DNA from: Patiria miniata
Lineage: Eukaryota; Echinodermata; Asteroidea; Valvatida; Asterinidae
NCBI RefSeq assembly: GCF_015706575.1
Contig: NW_024037063.1
Coordinates: 13,950,927 to 14,014,926, forward strand
Direction of reading: 5' to 3'
Length of the DNA: 64,000 nucleotides
The position numbers and the translations under genes were made by a program. The notes below the pieces were generated by a model that was not told the DNA's origin, did no database searches, and saw only the letters and a list, made by a program, of their open reading frames with translations. Positions 36,701 through 47,062 of this stretch are shown here, in pieces. The stretch's first letter is position 1. The number at the start of each line of letters is the position of its first letter.

Positions 36701-39700
36701 GCGATCGGTGCTTTATTGAAAAAGCAAATTCATTTCTCCTTGTCAATCCAGAGACAAATGTGCTTTCATAGGATTGGAATTTTTAAGAATCCAATTTTTC
36801 GCAAGTAACTAAAAAAAGTGCTTAAAGTGATCTCAAAATAGAATTTTCTTTTTCAATACAACGGCAAACGCCACATGCGACCCATTCACCAAAATTAGGA
36901 CTGATTAGAATGCAGTATTCGTTACATCATGCAGCACCCTTTATTATGAAATCAGTTGGAGGAACTTGCATTATTTAGCCTAACGATGTTGTGGTACGAA
37001 ATCAAAGTATCTGTTCGTTGAATTTGTATGGAAACACGGTTTGATTATTACAGTGCGTCCCACAATACCGCAAACTTTTTTGCGAGGCTCTAGCGTCGGC
37101 GCGGAAACACGTATACCGCAATTATTGTTTATACCATTTTGAAGCTTGGAATTTTAACTTTATCCCTGGCGAGTAATGATTTGATATTTGAAATAGTTTT
37201 TAAATTATTCGTGTTCAAAATAAAGGCATGTCGAAAACGAACTCAACCGATTTCAAGGAAAATTGATGATACGGTACATCAGATGCAAACTCGAGTCACA
37301 CTTTGAGCGCGCTTTTTGAATAGGTATACATACTTGCACGTGAATTTCAAAAGTGACTCAGACAAACGAAGAACAATATTGTGAATTTATTTAGGGTGTA
37401 GTCTACGTGGATCGCAAAGAATAGGAAACACAGAAAGTAAAAGGCAACGAGATCGTCACATCATCAACATGATGAAGCATTTCCACATTAGAAAAAGAAA
37501 TGCGCATGATTTTCCTTGAAATCGGTTGAGTTTGTTTTGACATGCTTTTATTTGAACACAAATAATTTCGAAACCCTTTTAAAAAATCAAACCAATACTT
37601 ACCAGGGGTAAAGTTAAGATTCCAAGCTTTAAAATGATATAAAATTAATGGCGGTACGTGTTTCCGCGGCGACGCTAGAGCCTCGCTAAAAAAATGTTGC
37701 GGGTATTTTGGGACGTGCTGTAGAGTCGAATAAGAAATTAATGCTCTCTATAGGCCTACTCACCCTAAAGTCCCCAGCGTGAGCATAATATTCCGGCGTC
37801 ACGCTACTGCCATCAAACGATGGGTAGTTAGCACCAATGTGGGTGAAGAGCGGATCGCATACCACCATGATGGCGCTAGACTCGTACGGTGTAAGCAGCT
37901 CAACTCTCATGTTGGTTGATTGGACCGGTAACCAGATGACCAGACGGAGGGGGACCTTCTCCCCGATCTTGACGTCCGTGACGCCGGTGAAGGGGGAGAG
38001 TTTCTCCAAGGTGAAGGTCTCTTCGCTCGGGACGCCACTCGTCTGCCAAAGGTCAGTTGAATAATGTCAAATTGTAGGTTTTTTCCTTTCATTTTCTTTA
38101 AAGACACCACAACCTATAATTGGTGCTTATCGCATGAAATGAAATAAGTGGAAGTTGGCGTCACATTATGTGACATTAAATTGTTTTTCATAAAGCAATA
38201 AGAAAATGGGAATTAAAAGAATTGGGAAAATTGGAAGGTCCATTGACTGCGAAGTTATTCATGCAGAGTTTTTGTGACCTTTATGGATACCTCTGGTACA
38301 AGCGCCGTCAGTGCAGTCACCATACAGCGTTTCAACTTTGCTACAAACTAACACTAGTCAAATTTCTTGAAGTTTAGGATACACCTTTGTGGGGGCAATA
38401 ACTTTTTACTAAAATTAATAAACGTCGGTGAAGGGCAAAACCTAATTTGATTTATATCACACCGACGCAAAAAATGCCATCTTATAAAAAATTGATGCTC
38501 GATAAAATTGAACTCTGGTTATTGAGATGTTTAGAAATCAAATACGGAAACAAGCGTCGATCGTTTGAGCTTTCGACCGGCCTAATTCAGATTCGCTGGA
38601 ATGTTTACAGACAAATATTTTTGATGTTTTGACAAGAGTTTATACGAAACAATAATTGGTCAACATAAATATAGCTGAGGTAATATTAGTCCAACAATTT
38701 TGGACTCTCAATACCGGTACTGTGTATGAGAGTCCCAAAACTTAAGGTATTGAAAACGTGCAATACAAGAAAATAGACTGGCACCTAAAGCAACCATTCC
38801 AACACAGCTTCAGTACTGCATCCATCAACTGTGCCAAAAGAATTTAAGAAACACGTGGCATGAACTGGGAACCAAGGGCGGATCCGGGGGGGGGGGCCAA
38901 AGGGGGCCATGGCCCCCCCAAAAAACGAAATCATTTTTTTTTTTTTTATGTGACATCGCAATAACGGCAGGCAATGAGTACACCACCATCTTTTCCTCAA
39001 AAAAAAACATTGGTTAAAGTGGTCAGAAATTGCCTCAGATCGCACCACAGAGCATCTAGAATCCAACATTTTTTCGGGGCCCTTAAGCGGGCCCAGAACC
39101 CCACGCCGTAATTTTTTTGACCCAATTTTTGACATCGCAATAAAGGCAGGCAATGAGTACACCACCATCTATTCCTCAAAAAAAAACATTGGTTAGGCCA
39201 AAAAAAAAAAAATATTCGGTCTCTGGTCAGACCAAAGTTCCGGAATTGACGCGGCCACGCGGCTTTTTTTTTTTTTCTTCAAGCTTGGATTGTACAGACA
39301 AGGTGGGTACTATTTTGCTTTTTTGGTGTCCTCATGTACATTGGTGTCCTCCATAATTTGCCTTGGTGCTTTCGATCATTTGCCTTGGTGCAATTTCCCA
39401 TTTCTTGGTGCTCTTTGTTAAAAAAAATTGAAGAGGTGCGGAAATAGAGGGCGCTGTCGGAACATTTTGGAAAAAAAAAAGATCGACGCGCACGATTAAA
39501 ATCGACGCGCGCGCTGACCAGAGACCGACTTATTTTTTTTTTTGCCTTAAAGTGGTCAGAAATTGCCTCAGATCGCACCACAGAGCATCTAGAATCCAAA
39601 AAATTTTCGGGGCCCTTAAGCGGGCCCCGAACCCCACGCCGTAATTTTGTTGACCCACTTTTTGGGGGGACCAAAATTTTTTTTGGCCCCCCCAAAATTG

Positions 39701-42700
39701 TGTTCTGGATCCGCCCTTGCTGGGAACTAGTCTCAATGTACTACGCATTCCTCAATAATACAGCCACCAGACTATTGACATTGAATGAAGAGGTCAGTCT
39801 TTTCCAATAGTTGGACAATGGACATGTACCAGTCTAGTCTTTAGCCTCATTTTGAAATCACTTGATGACTTCCCTCTCATGTACAAAATATTGAAGAAAA
39901 GTCTCCTTTAAAACTTGAATGGAGTCTGCAAACTCGGTTGGTGAAATACTGTGGACTGTTTCTTTGCCCAGTAGAATTTTTGGAGAAATTTGCTGGCTAA
40001 ACTGTAAGTAAGGTGGGCCTGATTTTAGTTTTGCACGTTTCAGAGCACTCCAGAGCCCTGTCTGGATATGCTGGGTTAACTAAATGCTTACCGATCGTCT
40101 TCGCCTGGAATGTACAACTTCAGCTTCAACCTTGTCCCCAGTTGAGAAAGAAATCCGCACCGCCATGGTGGAGGCTGCTTTATCACTTGGCTCATCAACA
40201 GTGTTAACCAACCTCCTTCTCACACGTGTTCGGTGCACTGGGTTCTTGGCAGAAACCACCAATTCGAACACAGCATCCTGCAAGTCTTTTAACTCGAGTC
40301 CACGAGACAGTCGTATCTCCCCACTCCTGGGATCGATCATGAATAGTGAGTCTTCATTCCCCTCCTCGATGGAGTATAGAATATTCGCACATGGGCAGCT
40401 GTCCGAGTAAGAACACTCTTCCGCATCTGGGTCCTCCGCCCGCACTGTGGCGATGACGTCATCGCTATAACTGTCTCTGATATTCACGTCAACTTTAACT
40501 GTCTGTTGTTTAAACACTGGCACGTGTGAGTTTTCTGTTCAACAAGATCAAACATTAAAAACATAAGCCACGAAAATAATTATAAACCTGCTACCAGGGT
40601 GTTCCGAGACTTAATCGAAATGAAAAACACAAGCTTCACTATCAGACAATTGAGAAAACCGTCTTGCCCAATAGGCCTATTCTTTTCAAGGATTTAAAAA
40701 AGAAGAAGTTTCCTTCGTACGAAAAGGGTAGGCCAATCAAAAAGACAATTATTATAGCAGATAATCTGAAATTGGCATTGTCGTGAATGCATCTCAAGAA
40801 AAAGTATATCGTTGTAAGTTAATGATGTATAGGGCTACAAAGCGAAATCTTGACTTACACGAGATACTTTAAGAAACTCAACAAAAAGCTCGCGCTGTTA
40901 GAATTGAAAGAATACCCATTTTGTCATTTCATCATATTGCCAATTAGAAAAACACTCACTACTTTTATTACCGTTCCCTGCGGTGAAAAGTCGTTTGTTT
41001 GTACACTGCCATCTCACGATATTACTCCGCCATCATTTGAATGATTCAAATCAATTCGCAAATTAATTATTCATCGCGCCAAATGGCTAGTCTATTTTGG
41101 CTGGCTGGGCGGTGTTTGAAGGACGTGTCCTGATCAATAAGAACTAGGGACGGAGAGTTTCATAAATCTTTGATCAAACAGAGAAACCTTGGCGAGGAAG
41201 ACAACAACAAAACCAATCGATCTCTTTTAAAGGCTCAGTCTGATAAATTCAAGGGAAAAAAGAAACTATTATACAATATATGTTGTTTTAAAAAATATTA
41301 GGTATAGTGCGGCAGATAGGGAAACATGTGTGGGAATTGTGCCTTTGATGATATAAGCATGGAATTTGGCACACAGTCAGAGTATGTCAAATTTTCAAAA
41401 TGGCTGCCATTGCTTGTTCCTACCTATATTTTTTCAAAGGACAAATCTACGATGGCCCTATAGCCAAATATCTTTCTCATGACATACTCTTACTGTGTGC
41501 CAAATACCATGCTTGTATCATCAAAGGCACAACCCCATCACCAATCTGCCGTACTATATAACTCATATTTCGTGGCCTTTCCACGCTTGCTACCATACAC
41601 CATATGCTGACTTTATTCACAGTTTTGATGACCTTTTCCAAACTTTCAACCAAGTTTAACTGTTTGGCTTAAAACTTATAGCATTTGGTTTTCATCGCAA
41701 GGCGAGGCGGAGTTCAGCTTTCAATGATGTATTCAATAAAAATAGAACATTTGGCCTCCATTTTTCCACCTTTGGAAACAGTATATATCAAATGAGGACA
41801 TTATTATGTTGAATTTGAACAAACGCCATCGGTTATACCAAACATTTTACTTACGGAGACTATCGCAGCGATCTCCCGTCCAGCACGGAGCACAGACGCA
41901 CTCTCCCGTGTGGTTAGAGCAAACACCATGGTAACACTCTATCTCCACATCTCTGTGAAAACAAAGGAAAGTAAGTGCGAGATAATGATCATCTTGTACT
42001 GCATGCTGGCAAGTAGGATGACGTCGAGTTTGTTCTTCTTATTAGAAAAAACTACAGATGGGAGTTACTCATTTCTAACTGGCATTATAGCCGCAAACTT
42101 CCCCCATGCTGGGGTTGTATGGTGATGAATTAGCTTTTACAAAGAAAACTGATGACATCACACAGAAATCTTTTGAGTTTTGCGGGATTCTCCTAATTTC
42201 AATTTGAATCAATAATTGTTTACTAAAATTTACTGTCGAAAGCCGATTTTAATGCGTTGTCTCTTTGTAAAGCTTCAAAATTTATCAAAATCGTTTTTGT
42301 ATTTCTAAGTGCCACACCCTTAAGGCGTGGACGTACATCGTTCAAAGTTGATTCGATATTCTTCGGTGTCATCAATAAAATGATGACACCGAAGAATTAT
42401 GGGCATTTGAGTGGTACTTGAAGAAACTGAAACCTCTCAAATATTGTACATCCCTTTAAAGTGTTACACTGTGATCTCGACTATAGTGCTATCGATCCCG
42501 TTGCTTCGTTGTCGTCGTATCAAACTATGCAAGGAATCGATGAGTTGGGTGGCTGGGGCTTTTGTTGCACAACTATAAGAACTGCATTTTGACCAAAGAT
42601 CGATAATCTACACCCTCGGTCGTGTTATGTAGTGCAACATTCAATATATTTAGCCCATTACAGTTTCTTAACGGTAATATATATTTTAAAAAAAATGCAA

Positions 42701-44427
42701 ATTTTTCTCCCAAAAATATTTAATTTGATGAACTAAAAAAAATTGAGAAGTACCTATAAGCTACTGCATAGACTTTAAAGTTACAAGAAAATCGAAAGAA
42801 AACGATGAAATATGAATAGATCGTATGATTTTTTTTTAAATCCTGAATCTCTTGACCTATAAAAAAGAAATGTAATTTAAGATGATACTAGCTGGCACAA
42901 AATAACACATGATATTTAGCAGAATAAAATACAACCCCCTCAAAATAACTTCTTAATGACAACGAAGTCGCAAAGTGTCGGATGGGTTTGTCTTTTCACG
43001 TCACCTCGAGTTTTCATTTCTTTTCTTTACCATGAAAACAAATACCAATCTTGAAAATGCGATAAAATAAAAAATGTTAACGTTACACTTGTTGCGTTGT
43101 TTTCAACTGTGGCTTCGGGATATGAAGAAAAGCCCGTTTAACATTCAAACTCGTGATTCTATATATAGTACTTCTAAAAGATAACCAAAAGTTTAGGGTG
43201 CTTTCTTTCTTGTAGCTAGTAATGTTATACACACTGCGACTTTACCTTTCGCATATCCCGAGATCGCACTCCGACTTCACTTTTCTTCTGCAAATCGATG
43301 GCTTATATCGGATGTCCTCATCTATAAAAGGAAGCAAGAAAATCAAGCAGCTATGAAAATGTGGCAGACTTCTACAGAAAATAGTTTCCGAATGTCTTCA
43401 ACCGCAGTACTAATATTTCAGTCTATAAAAACAGCTCTCCGTCTTCATTGTTATTGTGTTGGTTGGGAAATGTGAAAAACTTACTAAAGTAAGTTATATT
43501 TATGTATGCAAGGTTTTAGTTCATTTATCGGACAAAGCGTTTTGTAATTACGACCATTATATTCGACGTTTCTGTCCACGAATGGATGCGTTTTTTTTTT
43601 AACAATCTAAAACCTTTTCTTGACCCTGCGTCGAAAATGTGTAAGTTTGTGCGAATTCTGTTTCCGATATACGTTTAAAATAAATAATAAACTTGGTGGT
43701 ACAACGTCGGCACGACATCATAGGCAAACTCAGAGAGGCTCGGCACGAAAGACAAAATCGGCGATGATATAATAAAAAGGTATGTAGGGTCGTTTCCTTT
43801 GTATTCCTCAGATTTGTAACAGTTTCGGAGTCGGCAAAATAAAAATATTCGAGTAATGATTCCCAAACTTCTTTATAACAAACTTCTAAAAATAAGCACG
43901 CATGTATTTCTATATCAAAATCACACAATAATTACAGGCAAAGCATGGAATAGGTTAAAAAAAATTACATAGGCCCTATACATATATTTGTCCACTTTTT
44001 AATATATCGAATCAATTCAAATATAATTTCTTTTGTATGTAAAATGTTATGATTACTCTGATGACATGACAAGACAAGACAAACATTCAATCCTAAAAGT
44101 CTCAACGAAACTTTGAAATTCTGCTCTTTTAGGCCCAACTATACTGAGAAGGATCTCATCAGAAGACGACCAATAATCATGGCGCTTCTAGAACTAGGGC
44201 CGGATTGTTTCGTAAAGCCCCACCTTTCTCCTCCCAAGTATTAACTTGCTCCCCCCCCCCCAAAAAAAGTCAGATAAAGAGTAAACGAACATTTAAGATG
44301 CAATACTTTCTTTTAGTGTTTAATTTCATCAATCTGAATGATAAACTAACTTACCGAATAACGCAAAGACTCCCGTCACAAGTAGACACAGCACAATAGC
44401 CGGGCTGCACCAAGACATCTTCCTCAT
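19464..44427 (-). CDS. Secreted mosaic protein: EGF-like + cadherin + seven unclassified ~167-aa repeats + discoidin + Asp-box (1888 aa)
   Basis: Exons: 44427-44355, 43321-43246, 41952-41855, 40534-40092, 38042-37764, 36499-36269, 35626-35443, 34926-34807, 34085-33895, 33204-32962, 32557-32294, 31595-31095, 30930-30633, 30009-29807, 29370-29251, 28652-28431, 28196-28044, 26824-26518, 25518-25254, 24404-24233, 23758-23539, 22985-22810, 22337-22209, 21477-21297, 21055-21029, 20745-20667, 20328-20279, 19989-19726, 19561-19464. All have AG/GT borders; phases join to 5667 nt. Layout: signal peptide 1-22; Cys-rich/EGF-like 34-80; cadherin repeat 84-181; RRRR 226-229; repeats M1-M7 from 231 to ~1424; partial module ~1425-1554; F5/8C domain 1556-1707; Asp-boxes at 1760 and 1800. 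No transmembrane segment is visible and the protein ends GLWGYP, so it is probably secreted into matrix or onto the cell surface. Many N-glycosylation sequons. Named domains are recognised; the central repeats are not. Confidence 0.85.
21297..22985 (-). other. Discoidin / F5/8 type C domain of mosaic protein (exons 22-24)
   Basis: Residues 1556-1707: it opens CFDVLGIENSFTIQDCQITA, has SGWAPAIRD and DYLEVRFGGLHRFSGVRMQ, then SYQLSYSVDGIVWYDY, and closes FPVMRFELYGC. The order (LG-ENG-like start with ITASS, W-AP, L-V-FG, Y-YS-DG--W, MRFELYGC end with terminal Cys) and the 152-residue length are those of F5/8C domains, which bind phospholipid or carbohydrate. The terminal Cys pair 1556/1707 fits the domain-closing disulphide. 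Confidence 0.9.
25519..26345. repeat. Tandem array derived from the 3' splice site and start of mosaic exon 19
   Basis: The real boundary (plus strand: CGGATTGTACTGGTAGTAGT then GTGTGGTTCCTGG) is followed into intron 18 by about eight decaying copies of the same block near 25594, 25669, 25746, 25820, 25900, 25977, 26117 and 26331. The spacing is about 75-80 bp for the first six and looser afterwards. Units are joined by variants of AACAAAATAACACTGTAATA. On the gene strand several keep CAG/GAACC-like acceptors. Confidence 0.75.
27100..27242. repeat. Inverted repeat TAGGGACTAGACGTTTTAGAG
   Basis: The block starting TAGGGACTAGACGTTTTAGA (27100) recurs inverted at 27216-27242 (CTCTAAAACGTCTAGTCCCT), a perfect ~26-bp stem around a ~90-bp loop. 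A related AAGACGTTTTAGATTCATTC is at 30399. Likely a small fold-back element; class unknown. Confidence 0.6.
27388..27768 (-). mobile_element. Harbinger-like MITE, copy 2 (381 bp)
   Basis: Bounded by TTA at 27385-27387 and 27769-27771 (target duplication) with termini GGCCAAAAAAA and CAGCC and internal inverted CGGTCTTTGGTCAG / CTGACCAGAGACCG. Orientation is opposite to the 39196 copy. It carries a 34-bp A-run and the ATAGAGGGCGCTG-like block in reverse. TTA duplication and GGC-type termini fit PIF/Harbinger. Located in intron 17 of the mosaic gene. Confidence 0.85.
31905..32250. repeat. Minisatellite with ~11-bp unit TTGTGATTGTC
   Basis: About 30 imperfect copies of CTTGTGATTGT, with variants CTTGTGAGTGT, CTTGTGATTGC and GTAATGATCGT. 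The array ends about 45 bp from the donor of mosaic exon 11 (32294). Confidence 0.9.
37051..37720. mobile_element. Mariner-like fold-back element (670 bp, ~215-bp arms)
   Basis: TA dinucleotides (37049-37050, 37721-37722) flank termini CAGTGCGTCCCACAATACCG and GGTATTTTGGGACGTGCTG. The arms match inverted through GAGGCTCTAGCGTC / GACGCTAGAGCCTC, AAACACGTATACCGC / GCGGTACGTGTTT, and CAACCGATTTCAAGGAAAAT / ATTTTCCTTGAAATCGGTTG. TA duplication with CAGTGCGTCCCA-type ends fits Tc1/mariner MITEs. It ends 43 bp from the donor of mosaic exon 5. Confidence 0.8.
38873..39719. mobile_element. hAT-like MITE (CAAGGGCGGATCC termini) carrying a nested MITE
   Basis: Perfect 8-bp target duplication CTGGGAAC at 38865-38872 and 39720-39727; inverted termini CAAGGGCGGATCC / GGATCCGCCCTTG. 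Inside, a block of about 190 bp (GACATCGCAATAAAGGCAGG, GTGGTCAGAAATTGCCTCAG, ACCCCACGCCGTAATTT) is present twice, the second copy interrupted by the Harbinger-like MITE at 39196-39546. 8-bp duplications are the hAT hallmark. No transposase coding. Confidence 0.9.
39196..39546 (+). mobile_element. Harbinger-like MITE, copy 3 (351 bp), nested in hAT-like MITE
   Basis: TTA duplication at 39193-39195 and 39547-39549; termini GGCCAAAA / TTTTGCC with inner CGGTCTCTGGTCAG / CTGACCAGAGACCG. The unoccupied target is visible in the same host element: ACATTGGTTAAAGTGGTCAG at 39008-39027 versus ACATTGGTTA...TTAAAGTGGTCAG around the insertion. Confidence 0.92.
40092..40534 (-). other. Exon 4 of mosaic gene: single cadherin repeat and polybasic site
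   Basis: Residues 84-181 read NSHVPVFKQQTVKVDV, then VIATVRAEDPDAEE, ILYSIEEGNEDSLFMIDPRS, GEIRLSRGLELKD and FELVVSAKNP, the strand order and calcium-site motifs (AEDPDA in place of ADD; the Ile-Tyr-Ser-Ile, F-ID-x-x-x-G-x-I and final SAKNP) of a cadherin repeat. An 11-residue Cys-containing insertion (ECSYSDSCPCA) sits in the loop before ILYSI. The exon ends HSRRRRS, with RRRR at 226-229, which fits the basic consensus for furin-type cleavage. Confidence 0.8.
41303..41558. mobile_element. Fold-back MITE with ~85-bp inverted ends
   Basis: Left end TATAGTGCGGCAGAT, TGTGCCTTTGATGATATAAG, TTTGGCACACAGTCAGAGTA; right end TACTCTTACTGTGTGCCAAA, CTTGTATCATCAAAGGCACA, ATCTGCCGTACTATA. A related copy lies at 53230-53515. 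It is in the mosaic gene intron between exons 4 and 3. Confidence 0.8.
41855..44427 (-). other. N-terminal signal peptide and Cys-rich/EGF-like exons 1-3 of mosaic gene
   Basis: Exon 1 (44427-44355) encodes MRKMSWCSPAIVLCLLVTGV and FALF, a typical signal peptide. The ATG at 44427 is the first in frame; a second Met is at codon 4. Exon 2 adds SICRRKVKSECDLGICE; exon 3 gives CYHGVCSNHTGECVCAPCW and TGDRCD, an EGF-like pattern (C-x4-C-x6-C-x-C-x2-C...C). The EGF call rests on Cys spacing and the GECVC/GDRC motifs. Confidence 0.75.
42358..42397. other. Perfect 17-bp-stem hairpin
   Basis: ATTCTTCGGTGTCATCA and TGATGACACCGAAGAAT are exact inverted repeats separated by 6 nt (ATAAAA). It lies in the mosaic gene intron between exons 3 and 2. 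It could be the centre of a decayed fold-back element; no other function is supported. Confidence 0.7.
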
Positions 44428-45840
44428 CTTAGCTTACTGGCGAGATTCTTAAAGAAGATGACCGATAAATATCCATCGCAAGAACACAGCAGAAGGTTTG
44501 AAGAAGGGTTCCCGTCTGGAAATCACGTCAAGAGTTTCAAAAACTCGAGGTTTTCCGATCATAATCCATGGGAATTCCAGGGTTATTTTGTGAGCTGTGT
44601 TTCTGGCGGGTACGCGGAGTGTCTGTTTGGGGCGATGGGAAGCGGGGCAGATGCGCTGGCGGGTCCGGGGAGTGCGCGCATTGATCGATATGGTAATTAT
44701 CGGTAAAAAAAATCCTTTGTTGCAATCGTGGCTTTTGCATATAACTGGATAAGTTTTTGTCGATCGTTTGACACCGACGACTGTTGCAAGATCCACTAAT
44801 GACACGATACGATTACACTTGAATTGAATTAAATAGGTCTCCAAGTAAGTCAGGCCTACTGATTGCCTCTGTGTTACTAATATTTCGTCTGCACCTCGAA
44901 TAATTGGAGGTATTACAAGAAACTGTGTTGTCTCTTCATGTAACAGCCGTTGGAGATCATTCAGCATTTCTGATCTAAGCCAATTCGGAGATCATGTCTA
45001 TTATATGTCCATATTTCAAATCGATTCCAATATTTGCTAAAGATGGCTGTAATTTATTCATCTTCAAAGATCAATCCCAATATTTCATGTCTAGTAAAAT
45101 ATTACCAGACCCAAAATGACGATCAATGGCCCGATAACGCAATTATGTTTAATTGATGCATAATGTCACAAGCATTGTTGCTGGTGTTTGCACCTATCTC
45201 ACTGACTGTCACTTGTAATTTAGGCCTGACGTTTGCCAAAAATTTTGACTCACATGACTACCTATAGAAACCTTACCCTAATTGTTATGTAACCAATTTA
45301 CAAGGCTTGCATAGTCATGTTTTTTTTGTCAAACAAAACAAGCCTTTTTGTCAAACCAAATAGCAAAACGTTGTAGAATTTTTGGAATATGCAACAAAAT
45401 CACTGTTTGAGGAATAAATCGTGCTCTAAATGGTCACTTGTACAAGGGTACCAACAAAAAACAGGCAACTGAATAAAAAGATATAAGAAAAAAATACACA
45501 GAGCTCAATTAAGCACCATCAAATTATACAAATATTGTGAAATGTATAAAATTGTAAAATGTTCATTTCGTCATCTCAATTTTGCCTGAAGTTTCAACTT
45601 AACTTTGCTCTAATAACAAACAACAAAATGACTCGTAACTAAAAACAAAATGAAATAACCCCACAAAGAAACATTGATTCAGACCAGTTACTCTTGACAG
45701 TAAAATTTAAAACAAAATGATGTTCAGGAAAAAAAAAACACGATAGTAACGAATCATCTCAACGTGTCAAATTTCTAAAACTGAAGTCTGATTGGATAAA
45801 ATTTAGTTGCATATTTTAATTGTTGATACTACTGCTCATG
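44428..45840. other. Upstream region of the mosaic gene
   Basis: Contains the presumed promoter of the mosaic gene; no TATA box in a convincing position was noticed. A 172-codon minus-strand open frame (44967-44449) spans it but has no recognisable domain and overlaps the 5' UTR position, so I do not call a gene. Confidence 0.4.
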
Positions 45841-45985
45841 AAATGAAATGAAATGAAATGAAATGAAATGAAATGAAATGAAATGAAATGAAATGAAATG
45901 AAATGAAATGAAATGAAATGAAATGAAATGAAATGAAATGAAATGAAATGAAATGAAATGAAATGAAATGAAATGAAATGAAATG
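45841..45985. repeat. Pentanucleotide microsatellite (AAATG)29
   Basis: Twenty-nine uninterrupted AAATG units (145 bp), intergenic between the mosaic gene and LTA4H. Perfect purity suggests a young, length-variable locus. Confidence 0.98.
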
Positions 45986-46914
45986 TATGTCTTTCATGAT
46001 GGTACTACATGTGGTGTTCAGTAAAACAGTTAAATTAAAAACATTGAGTGTGATCATGATATTTGTAAATGCACATAGTTCTTTGTAATCAAACAGCATC
46101 AGTATTATTACAGGTCTTTTCATTAAAAGAAAAACTCATATTGTGCAGATTTTCGAGGACACAAAATGAGATCTTTTGCTATATGCTCTATATTTCAGTA
46201 ACATGTTGGAAGAAAACTTTTTTTTGCAGTCAATTTCCTTTTCTGCATGGATCATACAATTATTGAATGTGACCTTTGACCCTTAAATGGGACACGCAAT
46301 TTCTTTCTATCCTTCCCATTGTTTCTTCCGACGTACATGTTTTATAATGGGATAAAAATGAGTAATTTATTAGTTTGTTCATTCCATTGATAGTGTTTAC
46401 AAATCTTTGAGACAATTACATAAAACTCCTCAATCACTGAAGCTGATATTGCAGTCATTTTCCAACTGACAACTATGATATAATTTCATACATCCTTTTA
46501 TCGGCACTTTAAAGAAGCTACTGCAATGTTAGATTCCAGTAAATCATTTTTTTTGCATATTACTTACTATATATCAATTGCTTTTCTTTGGTTTGGCAAT
46601 TTATTTATATTCTGAGCAATATTTTGATAATTTGTACAGCCATGTTTGGCTATTCACTGCATTTAGTGCGGAGTACATTTAACAGCGTTGGCATCTCTAT
46701 GGGATGCCGGTGTAAAGGTTTTACACTGATGGTCCTATATAGAAACCACCCAAGTTAAATCTAACACCATTGCAGTATTTATATCATTTTTAATAAACTT
46801 TCGGCTATAAATTTGTATAAATGCCTTTGTATCTGTCTATACTGATTACAATGTTGGTCATTGGTTGATAATATGGCACTTTAAAAATATGCATGCCTGG
46901 ATACGAATGTCAAC

Positions 46915-47062
46915 TTAGCCTCAATGGCTTGGCTATTGGCTTTCCAGCAGGTCTTAATTTGGCTGCTGACTTTCCAGCAAGTCTTGATTTGGCTGTTGAC
47001 TTTCCAGCAGCTCCTACTGACTTGGCTGTTGGCTTTCCTGCAGGTCTTTTCCAATCATTGCA
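46915..47062 (-). repeat. 30-bp (10-codon) repeat spanning the LTA4H C-terminus and 3' UTR
   Basis: On the gene strand, units GACCTGCAGGAAAGCCAACA, GAGCTGCTGGAAAGTCAACA, GACTTGCTGGAAAGTCAGCA and GACCTGCTGGAAAGCCAATA follow one another with AGCCAANYCA-type ends. The first encodes the last residues [10 protein letters not shown], then TAG; the following units stay in frame and would read ELLESQQPNQ and DLLESQQPN. Confidence 0.85.

Larger units (their letters stand above)
23539..38042 (-). other. Tandem ~167-aa modules M1-M7 plus partial module of mosaic protein (exons 5-21)
   Basis: Modules: M1 exons 5-6, M2 exons 7-9, M3 exons 10-11, M4 exon 12, M5 exons 13-14, M6 exons 15-17, M7 exons 18-19, remnant exons 20-21; M1-M6 are 165-170 residues. 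Each first half carries a Cys motif such as ICRAEVVQVGHNIPC, VCRSHLVSAGRNLPC or ICEARLIQTGWNVPC (decayed in M1 and M7). Each then has an LG-x-V/I-x-N motif: LDLGSVTNTG, LDFGKIVNTG, FNFGGITNLG, VDLGVVTNSL, LDIGPVKNIG, IDVGTVANMN, INLGIITNHG. Second halves carry acidic strands such as VQLADHPDLFDGAE and AELLAEHPDVSNGTE. Alternating hydrophobics and sequons suggest extracellular beta-sandwiches. I do not recognise a named family. Most modules end at phase-0 introns, so they could duplicate as exon sets; M4 has lost its internal introns. Confidence 0.75.

Noticed and set aside
38785..39748. Several open frames in the composite MITE
   Set aside because: They translate terminal G-runs and internal repeat units; no transposase motifs, so not coding.
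44449..44967. 172-codon minus-strand open frame upstream of the mosaic gene
   Set aside because: No recognisable domain, no splice support, and it overlaps the expected promoter/5' UTR of the mosaic gene; likely chance.
45836..46123. Open frame encoding repeated SFHFI
   Set aside because: Translation of the AAATG microsatellite.
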